DNA of 64,000 nt. It comes from RGDT01 sp964630925. GTDB taxonomy: Bacteria; Planctomycetota; Planctomycetia; Gemmatales; Gemmataceae. The stretch lies in the NCBI GenBank assembly GCA_964630925.1, contig CAZVZK010000011.1, positions 1-64,000 of the forward strand, given 5' to 3'. Positions 17,873 to 26,493 of this stretch are shown one piece after another; within the stretch, counting starts at the first letter, position 1, and the number at the start of each line of letters is the position of its first letter. The translations under genes and the position numbers were made by a program. The notes beneath the pieces were generated by a model. The model searched no databases and was not told the DNA's origin. It saw nothing but the letters and a program-made list of their open reading frames with translations.

Positions 17873-18907
17873 TCACACGATGCCGCGTAGCTCGTCCAGC
17901 AGGCGGGCGATCTCCTCGTCCGTGCCGACGGTGACGCGCAGCCCCTCGCCGAAGCCCTCGTAGCTCATCAGCCGCACCAGGATGCCGCGGCGCTTTAGCT
18001 CGTCGAACATCGGCCGCACCGGGCGCTCGTGACGGCACCACACAAAGTTGGCCCGGCTCGGCGTGACCGCGAAGCCCAGCGCCGCCAGGCCACGCTCCAG
18101 CACGGCGCGGGTGGCCAGGATTCGCCGCCGCATCTCACGCATGTGCGCCTGGTCGTCCAGGGCGGCGGCGGCGGCGGCGAGGGACAACACGTCGCAGTTG
18201 TACGAGTCCTTCACCTTGACCAGCTCGCGGGCCACCTCCGGCGTCGTCACCGCGAAGCCGAAGCGCACGCCCGCCAGCGAGTACGACTTGGACAGCGTCC
18301 TCGTGACGATCACCCTGCCGGCGCGGGCGAGTGACAGGGCGTTGTCATCGGCGAAGTCGGCGTATGCCTCATCCACCACCAGCGGGCAGCGGGCGCGGGC
18401 CGCGTACGCCTCGATGGCCGGCGGCGCGACGGACGTGCCGGACGGCGAGTTGGGGTTGGCGAGGTAGAGGAGGTCGGCCTCGGGGACGGCGTCGGGCAGG
18501 CCCCAATCGGGTGTGAACGGGGCCGTGGTGAAGCGCGTCCCTTGCAGCTCGGCGAGGGTGCGGTAGAGGAGGTAGCTGGGCGTGAACGACGCGACGCACC
18601 CGCCGGCGGGGACGAACGCCCGCGTGAGGATGGTGAGGATGTCGTCCGAGCCGTTGCCGATGACGACGCCGTCAGGGTCCACGTCGAGGACGCGCCCGGC
18701 CACCTGACGGAAGTGGGTGCCGAGGGGGTCGGGGTACTTGCGGAGGCGTTCGCCGGTGAGGGCGGCGCGGACGGCGTCGAAGACGGCGGGCGACGGCGGG
18801 TAGGGGTTCTCGTTGGTGTTGAGCTTGACGATGCCGCCCTCGCGTGGCTGCTCGCCGGGCGTGTAGCCGGCGACGGCGCGGATGTCGGCGCGGATGGATG
18901 AGAGCAT
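17873..18907 (-). CDS. hisC: Histidinol-phosphate aminotransferase
   Basis: 344 residues. A PLP-dependent class-I/II aminotransferase for histidine biosynthesis. Visible features are KLNTNENPYPPSPAV near the N-terminus, YPDPLG, the NGSDDILTI loop, LYLANPNSPSGT, VVDEAYADF, and TRTLSKSYSLAGVRFGFA carrying the PLP lysine. The length is typical. ATG 18907 is the first start downstream of the cruciform repeat at 18924-19044. hisD lies upstream on the same strand but is separated by a lipoprotein gene and that repeat, so the two may not be co-transcribed. Confidence 0.92.
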   Translation of the reverse strand: MLSSIRADIRAVAGYTPGEQPREGGIVKLNTNENPYPPSPAVFDAVRAALTGERLRKYPDPLGTHFRQVAGRVLDVDPDGVVIGNGSDDILTILTRAFVPAGGCVASFTPSYLLYRTLAELQGTRFTTAPFTPDWGLPDAVPEADLLYLANPNSPSGTSVAPPAIEAYAARARCPLVVDEAYADFADDNALSLARAGRVIVTRTLSKSYSLAGVRFGFAVTTPEVARELVKVKDSYNCDVLSLAAAAAALDDQAHMREMRRRILATRAVLERGLAALGFAVTPSRANFVWCRHERPVRPMFDELKRRGILVRLMSYEGFGEGLRVTVGTDEEIARLLDELRGIV

Positions 18908-18923
18908 TCGAGGGCTCCGTACC

Positions 18924-19044
18924 GCCCACCCCTGAAGGGGTGGGCTACAAATCGAAAGCCCCCTGAAGGGGGCTGAAGACGGGCGATGACTGTCAGCCCA
19001 CTTCAGGGGGCTTTGGTTCGTAGCCCACCCCTTCAGGGGTGGGC
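18924..19044. repeat. Nested palindrome (REP-doublet or MITE-like) upstream of hisC
   Basis: Three perfect short palindromes are seen. GCCCACCCC-TGAA-GGGGTGGGC lies at 18924-18945, AGCCCCCTGAAGGGGGCT at 18957-18974, and GCCCACCCC-TTCA-GGGGTGGGC at 19023-19044. A degenerate fourth lies at about 18994-19012. The left half is also the reverse complement of the right half, so the whole can fold as a cruciform. It separates hisC from the upstream lipoprotein gene. Confidence 0.88.
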
Positions 19045-19062
19045 GTCGGCGGGCCGGGACTG

Positions 19063-19536
19063 TCAATCGCCAGCAACGGGCCGATTACGCTTCGGGGGAG
19101 TCCGTGCCTCCTTCGCGCTCTCCTTCTCTTTCACCCCCAGGAGCGAGCGCAGATCCTTGATGTCCGTCCCATTCCCGTCAACCGCATGGAGGTACGTGTC
19201 CTCGATCCAGACGTTATGGAGAACCTGCCCTCGCTGCAAGAAATCGACAGAGATCCGCACGCCAGGGAGGACGCGCACTGCTCTGTGCCAGTCCTTGTTC
19301 AGCGACTCGATCCGCGTCAACACGGCTTCGATCATCTTCCTGTCACGGATGACGATGCCGAACTCCCTCTTCTCGCCGGCGGGTGGAGTTTCAAGTCCCG
19401 GAAGCATCCAGACCTCGATCCGGTCTACCTTCTCGGCGGCCGGGAGCTGAATCCGCCCTACCGGGGGAGAGCAACCAACGATCAGCACACAAAGGAAGCC
19501 GAGCGGGAGCAACAGCGTCACGCGTTTGAACAGCAT
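19063..19536 (-). CDS. Small lipoprotein of unknown function
   Basis: 157 residues. Lipoprotein signal LLPLGFLCVLIVGCSPP with a clear lipobox (LIVGC) means membrane anchoring after cleavage. The mature part is beta/alpha mixed (KVDRIEVWMLPG, FGIVIRDRKMIEAVLTRIESL, RISVDFLQRGQVLHNVWIEDTYLHAVDG) and ends in a basic tail. No family is recognised. ATG 19536 was chosen because GGAGGG lies 6 nt upstream; an in-frame ATG at 19554 overlaps the hisD stop. It follows hisD closely, so it is in the same transcript, but no link to histidine synthesis is evident. Confidence 0.75.
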   Translation of the reverse strand: MLFKRVTLLLPLGFLCVLIVGCSPPVGRIQLPAAEKVDRIEVWMLPGLETPPAGEKREFGIVIRDRKMIEAVLTRIESLNKDWHRAVRVLPGVRISVDFLQRGQVLHNVWIEDTYLHAVDGNGTDIKDLRSLLGVKEKESAKEARTPPKRNRPVAGD

Positions 19537-19550
19537 TGGCCGCCCTCCGA

Positions 19551-20900
19551 TCATCCTCCACCAACCATCCGCGCCGCCACGCTCGCCGCGTGTGCCGTCA
19601 GGCCCTCCACCTCCGCCAATCGTATCACGTCGCCCGCCATCGCCGCCAGCCCCTCGCGCGTGAACGACAGCACGCTTGTTCGCCGCAAGAAATCATTGGC
19701 CGACAGCCCGCTCGCGAACCGCGCCGTCCCGCCCGTCGGCAGCACGTGCGACGGCCCCGCCGCGTAGTCGCCCACCGCCACCGGGGACCACGGCCCCAGG
19801 AACACCGCCCCCGCGTTGTCGATCCGCCCGAGCGTCGCCTCCGGGTCCGCCGTCAGGATCTCCAGATGCTCAGGCCCGATGCGGTTCGTCACGTCGGCCG
19901 CCTCGCCCTCGTCGCGCGCCAGCACCAACGCCCCGAACCGCTCCAGGCTGTCGCGCGTCAGCTCGCCCCGCGACAACGCGCCCAACTGCCGCGACAGCTC
20001 CGCCTCGACGGCGTCCACGAGCGGCGCGTGCCACGTCACCAGGATGCTCGACCCCGGCGAGTGCTCGGCCTGGGCCAGCATGTCGGCGGCGATGAAATCC
20101 GCCCGCGCCCCCGCGTCCGCCAGCACCACCACCTCGCTCGGCCCGGCGATGCAGTCGATGGCCACCTGCCCGTAGACGTGCCTCTTCGCCAGGGCCACGA
20201 ACAGGTTGCCCGGCCCGACGATGATGTCGGCCGGGGCCAGCCCCTCCACGCCATACGCCAACGCCGCCACCGCCTGCGAGCCGCCGAACCGATACACCTC
20301 CGTGACGCCCAGCTCGTGGCACACGGCCAGCAGCACCTTGTTGCCGGCGCCGAACGGCCCCGGCGGCATCACCACCGCCAGCTCCTTCACGCCCGCCGCC
20401 TGCGCCGGAACGATGGTCATCAGCAGCGTCGAGGGGTACGCCGCCGCCCCGCCCGGCACCAGCACCCCCGCCCGCCGCATCGGCCTGTAACGCAGCCGCA
20501 GCTCATGCCGCCCAGCCTCCTTCACGCCCGCGTCACGGTGAAGCACCGCCGTCTGGAACGCCAGCACGTTCGCGCGCACCCGCCGCACCGCCTCCAGCAG
20601 CGCCGCGTCGGCCGACGCGTGGGCCGACGCCAGCTCGTCGGCGGAGACGCGCATCGTCTCGGGCGTCAGATCGACGCCGTCGAACTTCGACGTGTAGTGG
20701 AACAGCGCCTCACGCCCGCGCTCGCGCACGTCGCCGCAGATCCGCTCGACCACCTTGGCGGGCGGCAGCGCCTCGCCGAAGACGGCGAGCGTCAGCGCCT
20801 GCCCGCGCGGCGAGACGACGTTTCCGGAATTGCCCAGCTCGCGGCGCATGGCCTCCAGCCGGGCCGCCTCGCCCTCTCGCGACAGATCGAACTGCCTCAT
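19551..20900 (-). CDS. hisD: Histidinol dehydrogenase
   Basis: 449 residues. The Zn-dependent NAD enzyme catalysing the last two steps of histidine synthesis. Signatures are VPGGAAAYPSTLLMTIVPAQAAGV, the family pattern FGGSQAVAALAYG...IVGPGNLFVALAKR, IDCIAGPSEVVVLAD, MLAQAEHSPGSSILVT and, near the end, GPSHVLPTGGTARFASGL. ATG 20900 gives MRQFDLSREG; a GTG at 20924 is an alternative. It is the first gene of a unit running to the lipoprotein gene and perhaps hisC. Upstream lies an inverted repeat overlapping the end of the kinase gene. Confidence 0.95.
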   Translation of the reverse strand: MRQFDLSREGEAARLEAMRRELGNSGNVVSPRGQALTLAVFGEALPPAKVVERICGDVRERGREALFHYTSKFDGVDLTPETMRVSADELASAHASADAALLEAVRRVRANVLAFQTAVLHRDAGVKEAGRHELRLRYRPMRRAGVLVPGGAAAYPSTLLMTIVPAQAAGVKELAVVMPPGPFGAGNKVLLAVCHELGVTEVYRFGGSQAVAALAYGVEGLAPADIIVGPGNLFVALAKRHVYGQVAIDCIAGPSEVVVLADAGARADFIAADMLAQAEHSPGSSILVTWHAPLVDAVEAELSRQLGALSRGELTRDSLERFGALVLARDEGEAADVTNRIGPEHLEILTADPEATLGRIDNAGAVFLGPWSPVAVGDYAAGPSHVLPTGGTARFASGLSANDFLRRTSVLSFTREGLAAMAGDVIRLAEVEGLTAHAASVAARMVGGG

Positions 20901-20958
20901 CCCCTCGGCACTCCAAACGGGCACGGGCTTATTATCGCACGGCGGCGCCGGGGGACTA

Positions 20959-21147
20959 CCCCACCCCCCCGCCCCTCCCCGAAGCGGAGAGGGGGAGCCG
21001 TCAGAGCATCGCCTCAGCGGTGGGGTGCAGTACGCCTCCCTTGACCTGAATCTGGCCCAACAAGAGCGGCGGACAGGTCCCCGCCGCCACTCTTCTCACT
21101 CTTGCGGCTCCCCCTCTCCGCTTCGGGGAGGGGGCGGGGGGGTGGGG
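20959..21147. repeat. 42-43-bp inverted repeat overlapping the kinase 3' end
   Basis: Arms 20959-21000 and 21105-21147 are complementary with a single indel. The core is CTCCCCGAAGCGGAGAGGGG. The right arm is inside the kinase frame and encodes its last residues (PTPPPPPRSGEGEP). The gap 20925-21095 holds only this repeat. Confidence 0.9.
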
Positions 21148-24100
21148 TTGACCGCCGCATGCAGCTCCGACCAGAGACGCCGCCAGGCGTCGGCCTCCTC
21201 CGGCGGCAGCGCCCGCAGGGAGTCCCCGCGCAACGGCGCGAACGATGCCTCGCTGAGGATGCTCCACAGCGTCCGCCGGTGGGCGGCGGCCTCGTCCTCT
21301 CCACACCCCGGCAGGCGGGCCAGCGCCGGCCGGGCCATTCCCACCAGCCAGGTCAGCGCCTGCCGACGCCACCGTGGCCCGCCCGCGCCCGCCGCCGCTC
21401 GCAACGCCTCGACCCGCCAAGGCCCCTTCAGACGCGGGTCGGCGGCGAACGCCTCGACGAACAGCTCGCACGCCCTCACCCGCGTCCCCGGCGAATACCG
21501 CATCGACCACGCCATCAAGGCCGTCTGTGCCGGCGAGCCGCTCACCGGCGCACCGCCGGCCACGGCGTCGAGCTGTCCACGCAGCGCCGCCAACGCCTCC
21601 GCCCGCTGCGCCGTCAGCACCAGCGGCGGCAGCCGCCCCGCCCGCCGCATCCCCTTCCGGGCCACGGCGAGCGACGCCTCGATCTCGCCACGCTCCAGCA
21701 GATACCGCGCGAGGTGGGCGTACGGCTCATACCCCGTCGGCCGCAGCCGGATCGCCCGACGCGCGGCGGCCACCATCTCGGCGTGCCGTCCGGCCGCGCG
21801 GTAGACGTTCACCAACTGGCACGGCGGGTCGTAGGCACGCGGGTCGGCGGCCTCGCGCGCCTCCCACACCGCCGCCGCCTCGCCGTGCCTGCCCTGCGCC
21901 GTCATCGCCAGCGCCAGCGGCATGGGCAGCGCCGGCGAATCCGGGGCCAGCCCGCCGTGCCGCCGCAGCGCCGCCTCCGCCTCGACGAACCGGCCGTCGA
22001 AGTTCAGCAGCATCCCCAGCATCAGGTGCATCTCCGCGTCCTCCGGCGCCAGGGCCGCCGCCAGACGCATCTGCCGCACCGCCGAGGCGTACATGCCACG
22101 CCGCGACAGCAGGGCCGCCAGGTCGGCGCGCACGTCGGCCTTCCCCGGCTCCAGCCCGATCAGGTGCTTGCTCACTTGCTCGGCCTCGGTGACGCGGCCC
22201 AGCGCCGTCAGCATCCGCCCCGCCGAACGCCACGGCTCCTCCCACACCGGGCTCGCCGAGATGGCCCGCCGGGTGGCCGCCAGGGCATCGGCGTTCTTCC
22301 CCTGCTTCTCCAGGATGTACGCCCAGGCCGTCCACACCGCGCCGCCCTCCTTGCCGCGCGCCAGCCGCGCCGCCTGACGCAGATGACGCCCCGCCGCCGC
22401 GTGGTCTCCGGCCAGGGCGGCCAGCCTCCCCAGGTGCAGCCACGCCGACGCGCCGCCGGGGGCGTCGCGCGCCGCCCGCTCCATCTCGACGCGGGCCTCG
22501 TCGTAACGCTTGCCGGCCATCAGGACCAGCCCGAGGCTGATGCGGCTGTCGGCGCGGCGCGGGTCGTGCCTCAGCACCTCGCGGAACGCCTTCTCCGCCC
22601 CGGCCACGTCCTTCCGCCGCATCGACAGGATCAGCCCGATCCCGTGCCACGCCATCGGCGCCGCCCCCTCCAGCTTCGTGGCCGCGTGATACCACCGCAG
22701 GGCCTCGTCGTCCTCCCCCTCCTCCGCCAGGAACGACCCCAGCGCCCACGTCAGCGCCCCCGACCCTGGCCGCGCCGTCACCCCCGCCCGCAGCAGCGCG
22801 ATGGCCTCCCGCCTGTCGCCCGCCTTCTCCCACTCCCCGGCCAGGAACAGACGCGCCGTGTCGCTCTCCGGCTGCACGGCCAGGGCCGCCATCAGATGGC
22901 GGATGCGCTCGTCACGCGCCCCCGGCTCGTCGTCCGGCAGGGCGAGGTGCAGGTAGATGTGCGACAGGAAGTCGCCCGGATGCTCGCGTGTCAGGCGGCG
23001 CAGCAGCGCCAGCGCGTCGTCGCTCCGGTTCACCCCCGCCAGCCGATACGACTGCCCCACCTGCGCCCACGGCGGCTCGGCCCGCCCGTCCATGTCGGCG
23101 GCCAGGCGCGAAACCGCCTCCTCGCGCCGCGCCAGGTCCGGCTCGCGGTCCGCACGCCGCCCCGCCTTGCGCCACGCGCCGGCATCCACCTCATCGATCA
23201 ACGCCTCCACCCAGGGCAGGATCGGCGACATGGTCAGACGGGCCTCGCGCGGCGCATCCCCCTCGCGTGGGCCACGCACCCGCAGCCGGATCACCGGGTT
23301 GCCCGGCGAGTTGAGCCAGTAGCGCACGCGGGCCAGCCCCCACCCCGTCACGTCGTGCCAGGGGCCGTCGCCGACGGCGACCGCCAGCAGCGTGTCGCCC
23401 CCGGCCACCCCGGCGCGTGCGGCGGCCGTGTCGGGCGGCACGTGGGCGATCACGTGCGGCGGCGGATAGCCGCGGTGGAAGTCGATCGGCTGCGTGGACT
23501 CGTGCCACGACCACACGTTCAGCGCCTGGATGAGGTCCGCACGCACCGCCGGCGCGAGGCGGCGCATCCGCGCCGCGGCCTGATCCGTCGGCGTCTCGCC
23601 CGGCGTGACGCCCCACTCGCGCAGGGCCGCCGCCGTGCGCGCGGCGCTGTGCCGGTTGTCCCACCGCGCCGTCCCCGGCTCGCTCGCCCCCATCAGCCGG
23701 ATCGCCTCGCGCAGCCCCGCGTGCAGCCGGGCGTCGCGGTCCTCGGCGTCCGCCTCGGCGATGAGGCGGTCCGCCTCGGCGGCCAGGGCCTCGTCGCCGC
23801 CCTCCTCGGCCAACAGCGCCCGGGCACGCTGGAGGCGGTCGCGGTAGGCCCGGCGGTCCTTGTCGCGCAGGGCCGCCGCCTCGCGCAGCTCGGCCTCGGC
23901 GCGGCGGGCGATGTCGGCGCGGCGCACCAGGCGGTCCTGCTCGCGGGCGGCCTGCTGGCGGGCGACCAGCACCCAGCCGCCCGCGACGGCCGCCGCGAGC
24001 AGGACGACCAGGCCGGCGGCGGCGAGCGTCAGCCGGTTGCGTGCGGATGCCTCCGCCGCGCGGGCCTCCGACTGGGCGGCGTTCAGCTCGGCGGCGCGCA

Positions 24101-25070
24101 GCCGCTCAGCCACCCCGGCCCGGTAGGAGGCCACGCGTGCCGCGACGGCCTCGGCGTCGCGCGGCCTGGCGGCGGCGTCGGCGGCCAGGCAGTCCCGCGC
24201 GAGGGCGACGAGGCCGGCGTCGGCCCCGCCGGCGGCCAGGCGGGCGTGGGCGGCGGACACGTCGCCGCAGGCCGCCAGCGCCAGCGCCTCGGCGCCGCGG
24301 CCGTCGAACGGCGGCTTGCCGGTGAGGATCTCGCACAGGATGGCCCCGAGGCCGAACACGTCGGCACGCTGGTCGATGTCCTCGCCGCGGGCCTGCTCGG
24401 GGGCCATGTACGCCGGCGTCCCCATCACCGCGCCGGCCTGAGTGTGCCCCGAATCGCCCGCGGCTCGGCCCACGTCGATGTGGGTGCCCGCGCCCCCGCT
24501 GGGGGGCCCGCCGCCGAGGACCTTGGCGAGCCCCCAGTCCATGACCAGCACCTCGCCGAACGCGCCGACCATGATGTTCGCCGGCTTCAGGTCGCGGTGG
24601 ATCACCCCGTGGGCGTGGGCGTACGCCATCGCCTGGCACACGGATTCGAAGACGGGCAGCAGCTCGGACAGCGGGGCCTTGGCGCGCAGGCGGGCGGAGA
24701 GGGTCTGCCCCTTCACGAGCTTCATCGTGAAGTACGGGCGGTGGTCGGGCAGCGAGCCGGCCTCATGAACGGGGACGATGCCGGGGTGCTGGAGCTGCCC
24801 CGCGATGCGCGCCTCCTCCACGAATCGCTGGTGCAATTCGGGGCGGAAGGCCGCCTCGGGCAGCAGCACCTTGACGGCGAGGTCGCGGTTGAGGGAGCGG
24901 TCGCGGCCACGGTAGACGACCCCCATGCCCCCTCGCGCGATCTCGTCGATCAGCTCCGGGCCGGAGTGGGCGGCGGCGCGTGCGGGCGGGACGGGGCGGT
25001 CCGAGGACGGCAGCGGCGGCGCCTTGGCGGTCAGGTCGTCCGGCGGCTCGGTGGGGGGCGTGGTTTCCAT
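21096..25070 (-). CDS. Receptor-like Ser/Thr kinase with PDZ-like and TPR regions
   Basis: 1324 residues. A Hanks-type kinase domain lies at about 38-320: glycine loop IARGGMGVVYRG, Lys67, catalytic HRDLKPAN with Asp160, the planctomycete-common DWG (Asp178) in place of DFG, and GTPAYMAPEQARG. One transmembrane helix follows at about 347-370, then a coiled coil. A PDZ-like segment (PPHVIAHVPPDTAAARAGVAGGDTLL, about 565-640) and a long TPR superhelix (about 690-1200) complete the protein. It is a membrane signalling protein. Its extreme C-terminus (NPTPPPPPRSGEGEPQE) is encoded by an inverted repeat. ATG 25070 (METTPPTEP) is preferred over an upstream in-frame start. Confidence 0.9.
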   Translation of the reverse strand: METTPPTEPPDDLTAKAPPLPSSDRPVPPARAAAHSGPELIDEIARGGMGVVYRGRDRSLNRDLAVKVLLPEAAFRPELHQRFVEEARIAGQLQHPGIVPVHEAGSLPDHRPYFTMKLVKGQTLSARLRAKAPLSELLPVFESVCQAMAYAHAHGVIHRDLKPANIMVGAFGEVLVMDWGLAKVLGGGPPSGGAGTHIDVGRAAGDSGHTQAGAVMGTPAYMAPEQARGEDIDQRADVFGLGAILCEILTGKPPFDGRGAEALALAACGDVSAAHARLAAGGADAGLVALARDCLAADAAARPRDAEAVAARVASYRAGVAERLRAAELNAAQSEARAAEASARNRLTLAAAGLVVLLAAAVAGGWVLVARQQAAREQDRLVRRADIARRAEAELREAAALRDKDRRAYRDRLQRARALLAEEGGDEALAAEADRLIAEADAEDRDARLHAGLREAIRLMGASEPGTARWDNRHSAARTAAALREWGVTPGETPTDQAAARMRRLAPAVRADLIQALNVWSWHESTQPIDFHRGYPPPHVIAHVPPDTAAARAGVAGGDTLLAVAVGDGPWHDVTGWGLARVRYWLNSPGNPVIRLRVRGPREGDAPREARLTMSPILPWVEALIDEVDAGAWRKAGRRADREPDLARREEAVSRLAADMDGRAEPPWAQVGQSYRLAGVNRSDDALALLRRLTREHPGDFLSHIYLHLALPDDEPGARDERIRHLMAALAVQPESDTARLFLAGEWEKAGDRREAIALLRAGVTARPGSGALTWALGSFLAEEGEDDEALRWYHAATKLEGAAPMAWHGIGLILSMRRKDVAGAEKAFREVLRHDPRRADSRISLGLVLMAGKRYDEARVEMERAARDAPGGASAWLHLGRLAALAGDHAAAGRHLRQAARLARGKEGGAVWTAWAYILEKQGKNADALAATRRAISASPVWEEPWRSAGRMLTALGRVTEAEQVSKHLIGLEPGKADVRADLAALLSRRGMYASAVRQMRLAAALAPEDAEMHLMLGMLLNFDGRFVEAEAALRRHGGLAPDSPALPMPLALAMTAQGRHGEAAAVWEAREAADPRAYDPPCQLVNVYRAAGRHAEMVAAARRAIRLRPTGYEPYAHLARYLLERGEIEASLAVARKGMRRAGRLPPLVLTAQRAEALAALRGQLDAVAGGAPVSGSPAQTALMAWSMRYSPGTRVRACELFVEAFAADPRLKGPWRVEALRAAAGAGGPRWRRQALTWLVGMARPALARLPGCGEDEAAAHRRTLWSILSEASFAPLRGDSLRALPPEEADAWRRLWSELHAAVNPTPPPPPRSGEGEPQE

Positions 25071-25115
25071 GCCGTTGATTATGCAAGGGCGCGGCGGGGG
25101 GCCGCAAGGGTTCGA

Positions 25116-25215
25116 GGCGAGCGGCACGGCGTAAGCGTGCCGTGTGAGCGTACACGCCGGATCGTCACGTTCACATCGGGCGAAGTCACGGCACGCTCAC
25201 GCCGTGCCGCTCGCC
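25116..25215. repeat. Dispersed inverted repeat, copy 2 (see 1250-1316)
   Basis: 28-bp arms at 25116-25143 and 25188-25215 with one mismatch and a 44-nt centre. The arm GGCGAGCGGCACGGCG is the same as in copy 1, and the right flank (AAGCA, then AGTGCCATTG) is also shared. It lies between the kinase and the divergently placed end of the TPR gene. Confidence 0.88.
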
Positions 25216-25246
25216 TAAAGCAGGAGAACTCAAGTGCCATTGCCCC

Positions 25247-26464
25247 TCACGCCCGAGCCGCCGCGTCCGCCCGGCGGCGCATCTCCCACCATTGCAGCCC
25301 CAGCAGCGCCGCCACGATCACCCCGAAGACGAAGCTCACCGCGATGTGTCGCCAGTTGAACGGGAAGACCACCTGCTGGTTGACCTGCGGGCCGACCGGA
25401 TCGCGGGGCTTCCGCTGCTCCTCCTCCCACTCATGCCATGCCTTCGCCGCTTCGGGGCTGGCGACGGCGGCGGCGGCGAGGATGCGGGACGCCGCCCCGC
25501 CTGGGCCGGGCGGCAGCCACGCGGGCGCCGGCATCAGATACCCCACGGCGAGCAGGGCCCCACGCCCCTCCGTGGGCCGGAACACCTTGAACGCCTCGGC
25601 GGACCGCTTGACGATGGAGCAGTGCCGCCGCAGGTGCCTGTAGTTGGGCGGGTCGCGGAAGAAGTCGTCGAGCATCAGCCACGCCAGCTCGACGTGGCCC
25701 GCCGCCGCCAACACCTCCGCCGTCTGCCACCACAGACGCAGGTCGTGCGGCCACCACACGAGGAGCTGCCGCAGGATGTGGAGGGCGTTCGGCGGCAGCC
25801 GGTCGAACACGTCCAGCGGCATCTCCCCCGGCGCGTAGTAGCCGCTGGGGTCCTCGTCGTCCTTCGGCGTGCCGGGACGCTCCAGGCGGAAGCTGGGGAA
25901 GATGGGGTCGATGGGCCTGCCCTCGGCGGGCATCGCCCGCAGCGACTCCTCCTCCCGGCTGACGATGACGCGCAGCAGCGCCCGCTCGCACACGCGGTAG
26001 TAGTCGTTCAGGTCCAGCCGCCCCTGCCACGCGACGAACGTCCGCGGCCACAGGGATAGCACCTTCTCCTGGCAGATGCGCGCCTCGCGGTAGTTCTCAT
26101 CGGCGAGGTGGGACATGGCCAGGTTGGCCTGCACCAGGAAGTGGTCCTGGTCCGCGTCCTTCAGCACCGCCCGCGCCTTCGCCGGCTGGCCGAGCCGGAT
26201 GTAACACCCCGCCAGGTTGACGCGGTTGATCGTCGTGGCCGTGCCGGCGGACACCAGCTCCTCGCCCGCCCGCGCCAGCTGCTGGTAGCGGAGCCGCGGG
26301 GAGCCCTCCGCGAGCGCCCCCTTCGGCTCCGCCGCCGCCCCGCGCAGGCCCTTGATGTAGGCGGGGAGCTGGTCCAGATGCACGTCCGGCTGCGGGTCCT
26401 CGAAGTTGTACAGCCCCGCGCGGGACACCCCCGCCAGGAGCAGGACGACGGCGACGGCGCGCAT
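25247..26464 (-). CDS. Exported TPR-like protein with C-terminal membrane anchor
   Basis: 405 residues. A signal peptide (MRAVAVVLLLAGVSRAG) and helical TPR-like repeats (NLAGCYIRLGQPAKARAVLKDA, NLAMSHLADENYREARICQEKVL) fill the first half. Trp-rich segments and a single C-terminal helix (HIAVSFVFGVIVAALLGLQWW) followed by MRRR finish the protein. The body is periplasmic and anchored at the end. No enzyme motif is seen. It follows the cupredoxin-like lipoprotein by 29 nt, so it is the last gene of the respiratory unit and may be an assembly or scaffold factor; that role is inference. Confidence 0.72.
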   Translation of the reverse strand: MRAVAVVLLLAGVSRAGLYNFEDPQPDVHLDQLPAYIKGLRGAAAEPKGALAEGSPRLRYQQLARAGEELVSAGTATTINRVNLAGCYIRLGQPAKARAVLKDADQDHFLVQANLAMSHLADENYREARICQEKVLSLWPRTFVAWQGRLDLNDYYRVCERALLRVIVSREEESLRAMPAEGRPIDPIFPSFRLERPGTPKDDEDPSGYYAPGEMPLDVFDRLPPNALHILRQLLVWWPHDLRLWWQTAEVLAAAGHVELAWLMLDDFFRDPPNYRHLRRHCSIVKRSAEAFKVFRPTEGRGALLAVGYLMPAPAWLPPGPGGAASRILAAAAVASPEAAKAWHEWEEEQRKPRDPVGPQVNQQVVFPFNWRHIAVSFVFGVIVAALLGLQWWEMRRRADAAARA

Positions 26465-26493
26465 GACGATCCCCCCCGGTCCCCGCGCCGCGG

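Noticed and set aside
21102..25643. A 1513-codon open frame antisense to the receptor kinase
   Set aside because: It is Arg/Gly/Pro-rich without any motif, and the minus strand carries a complete kinase-PDZ-TPR protein. Long antisense frames are expected at this GC content.
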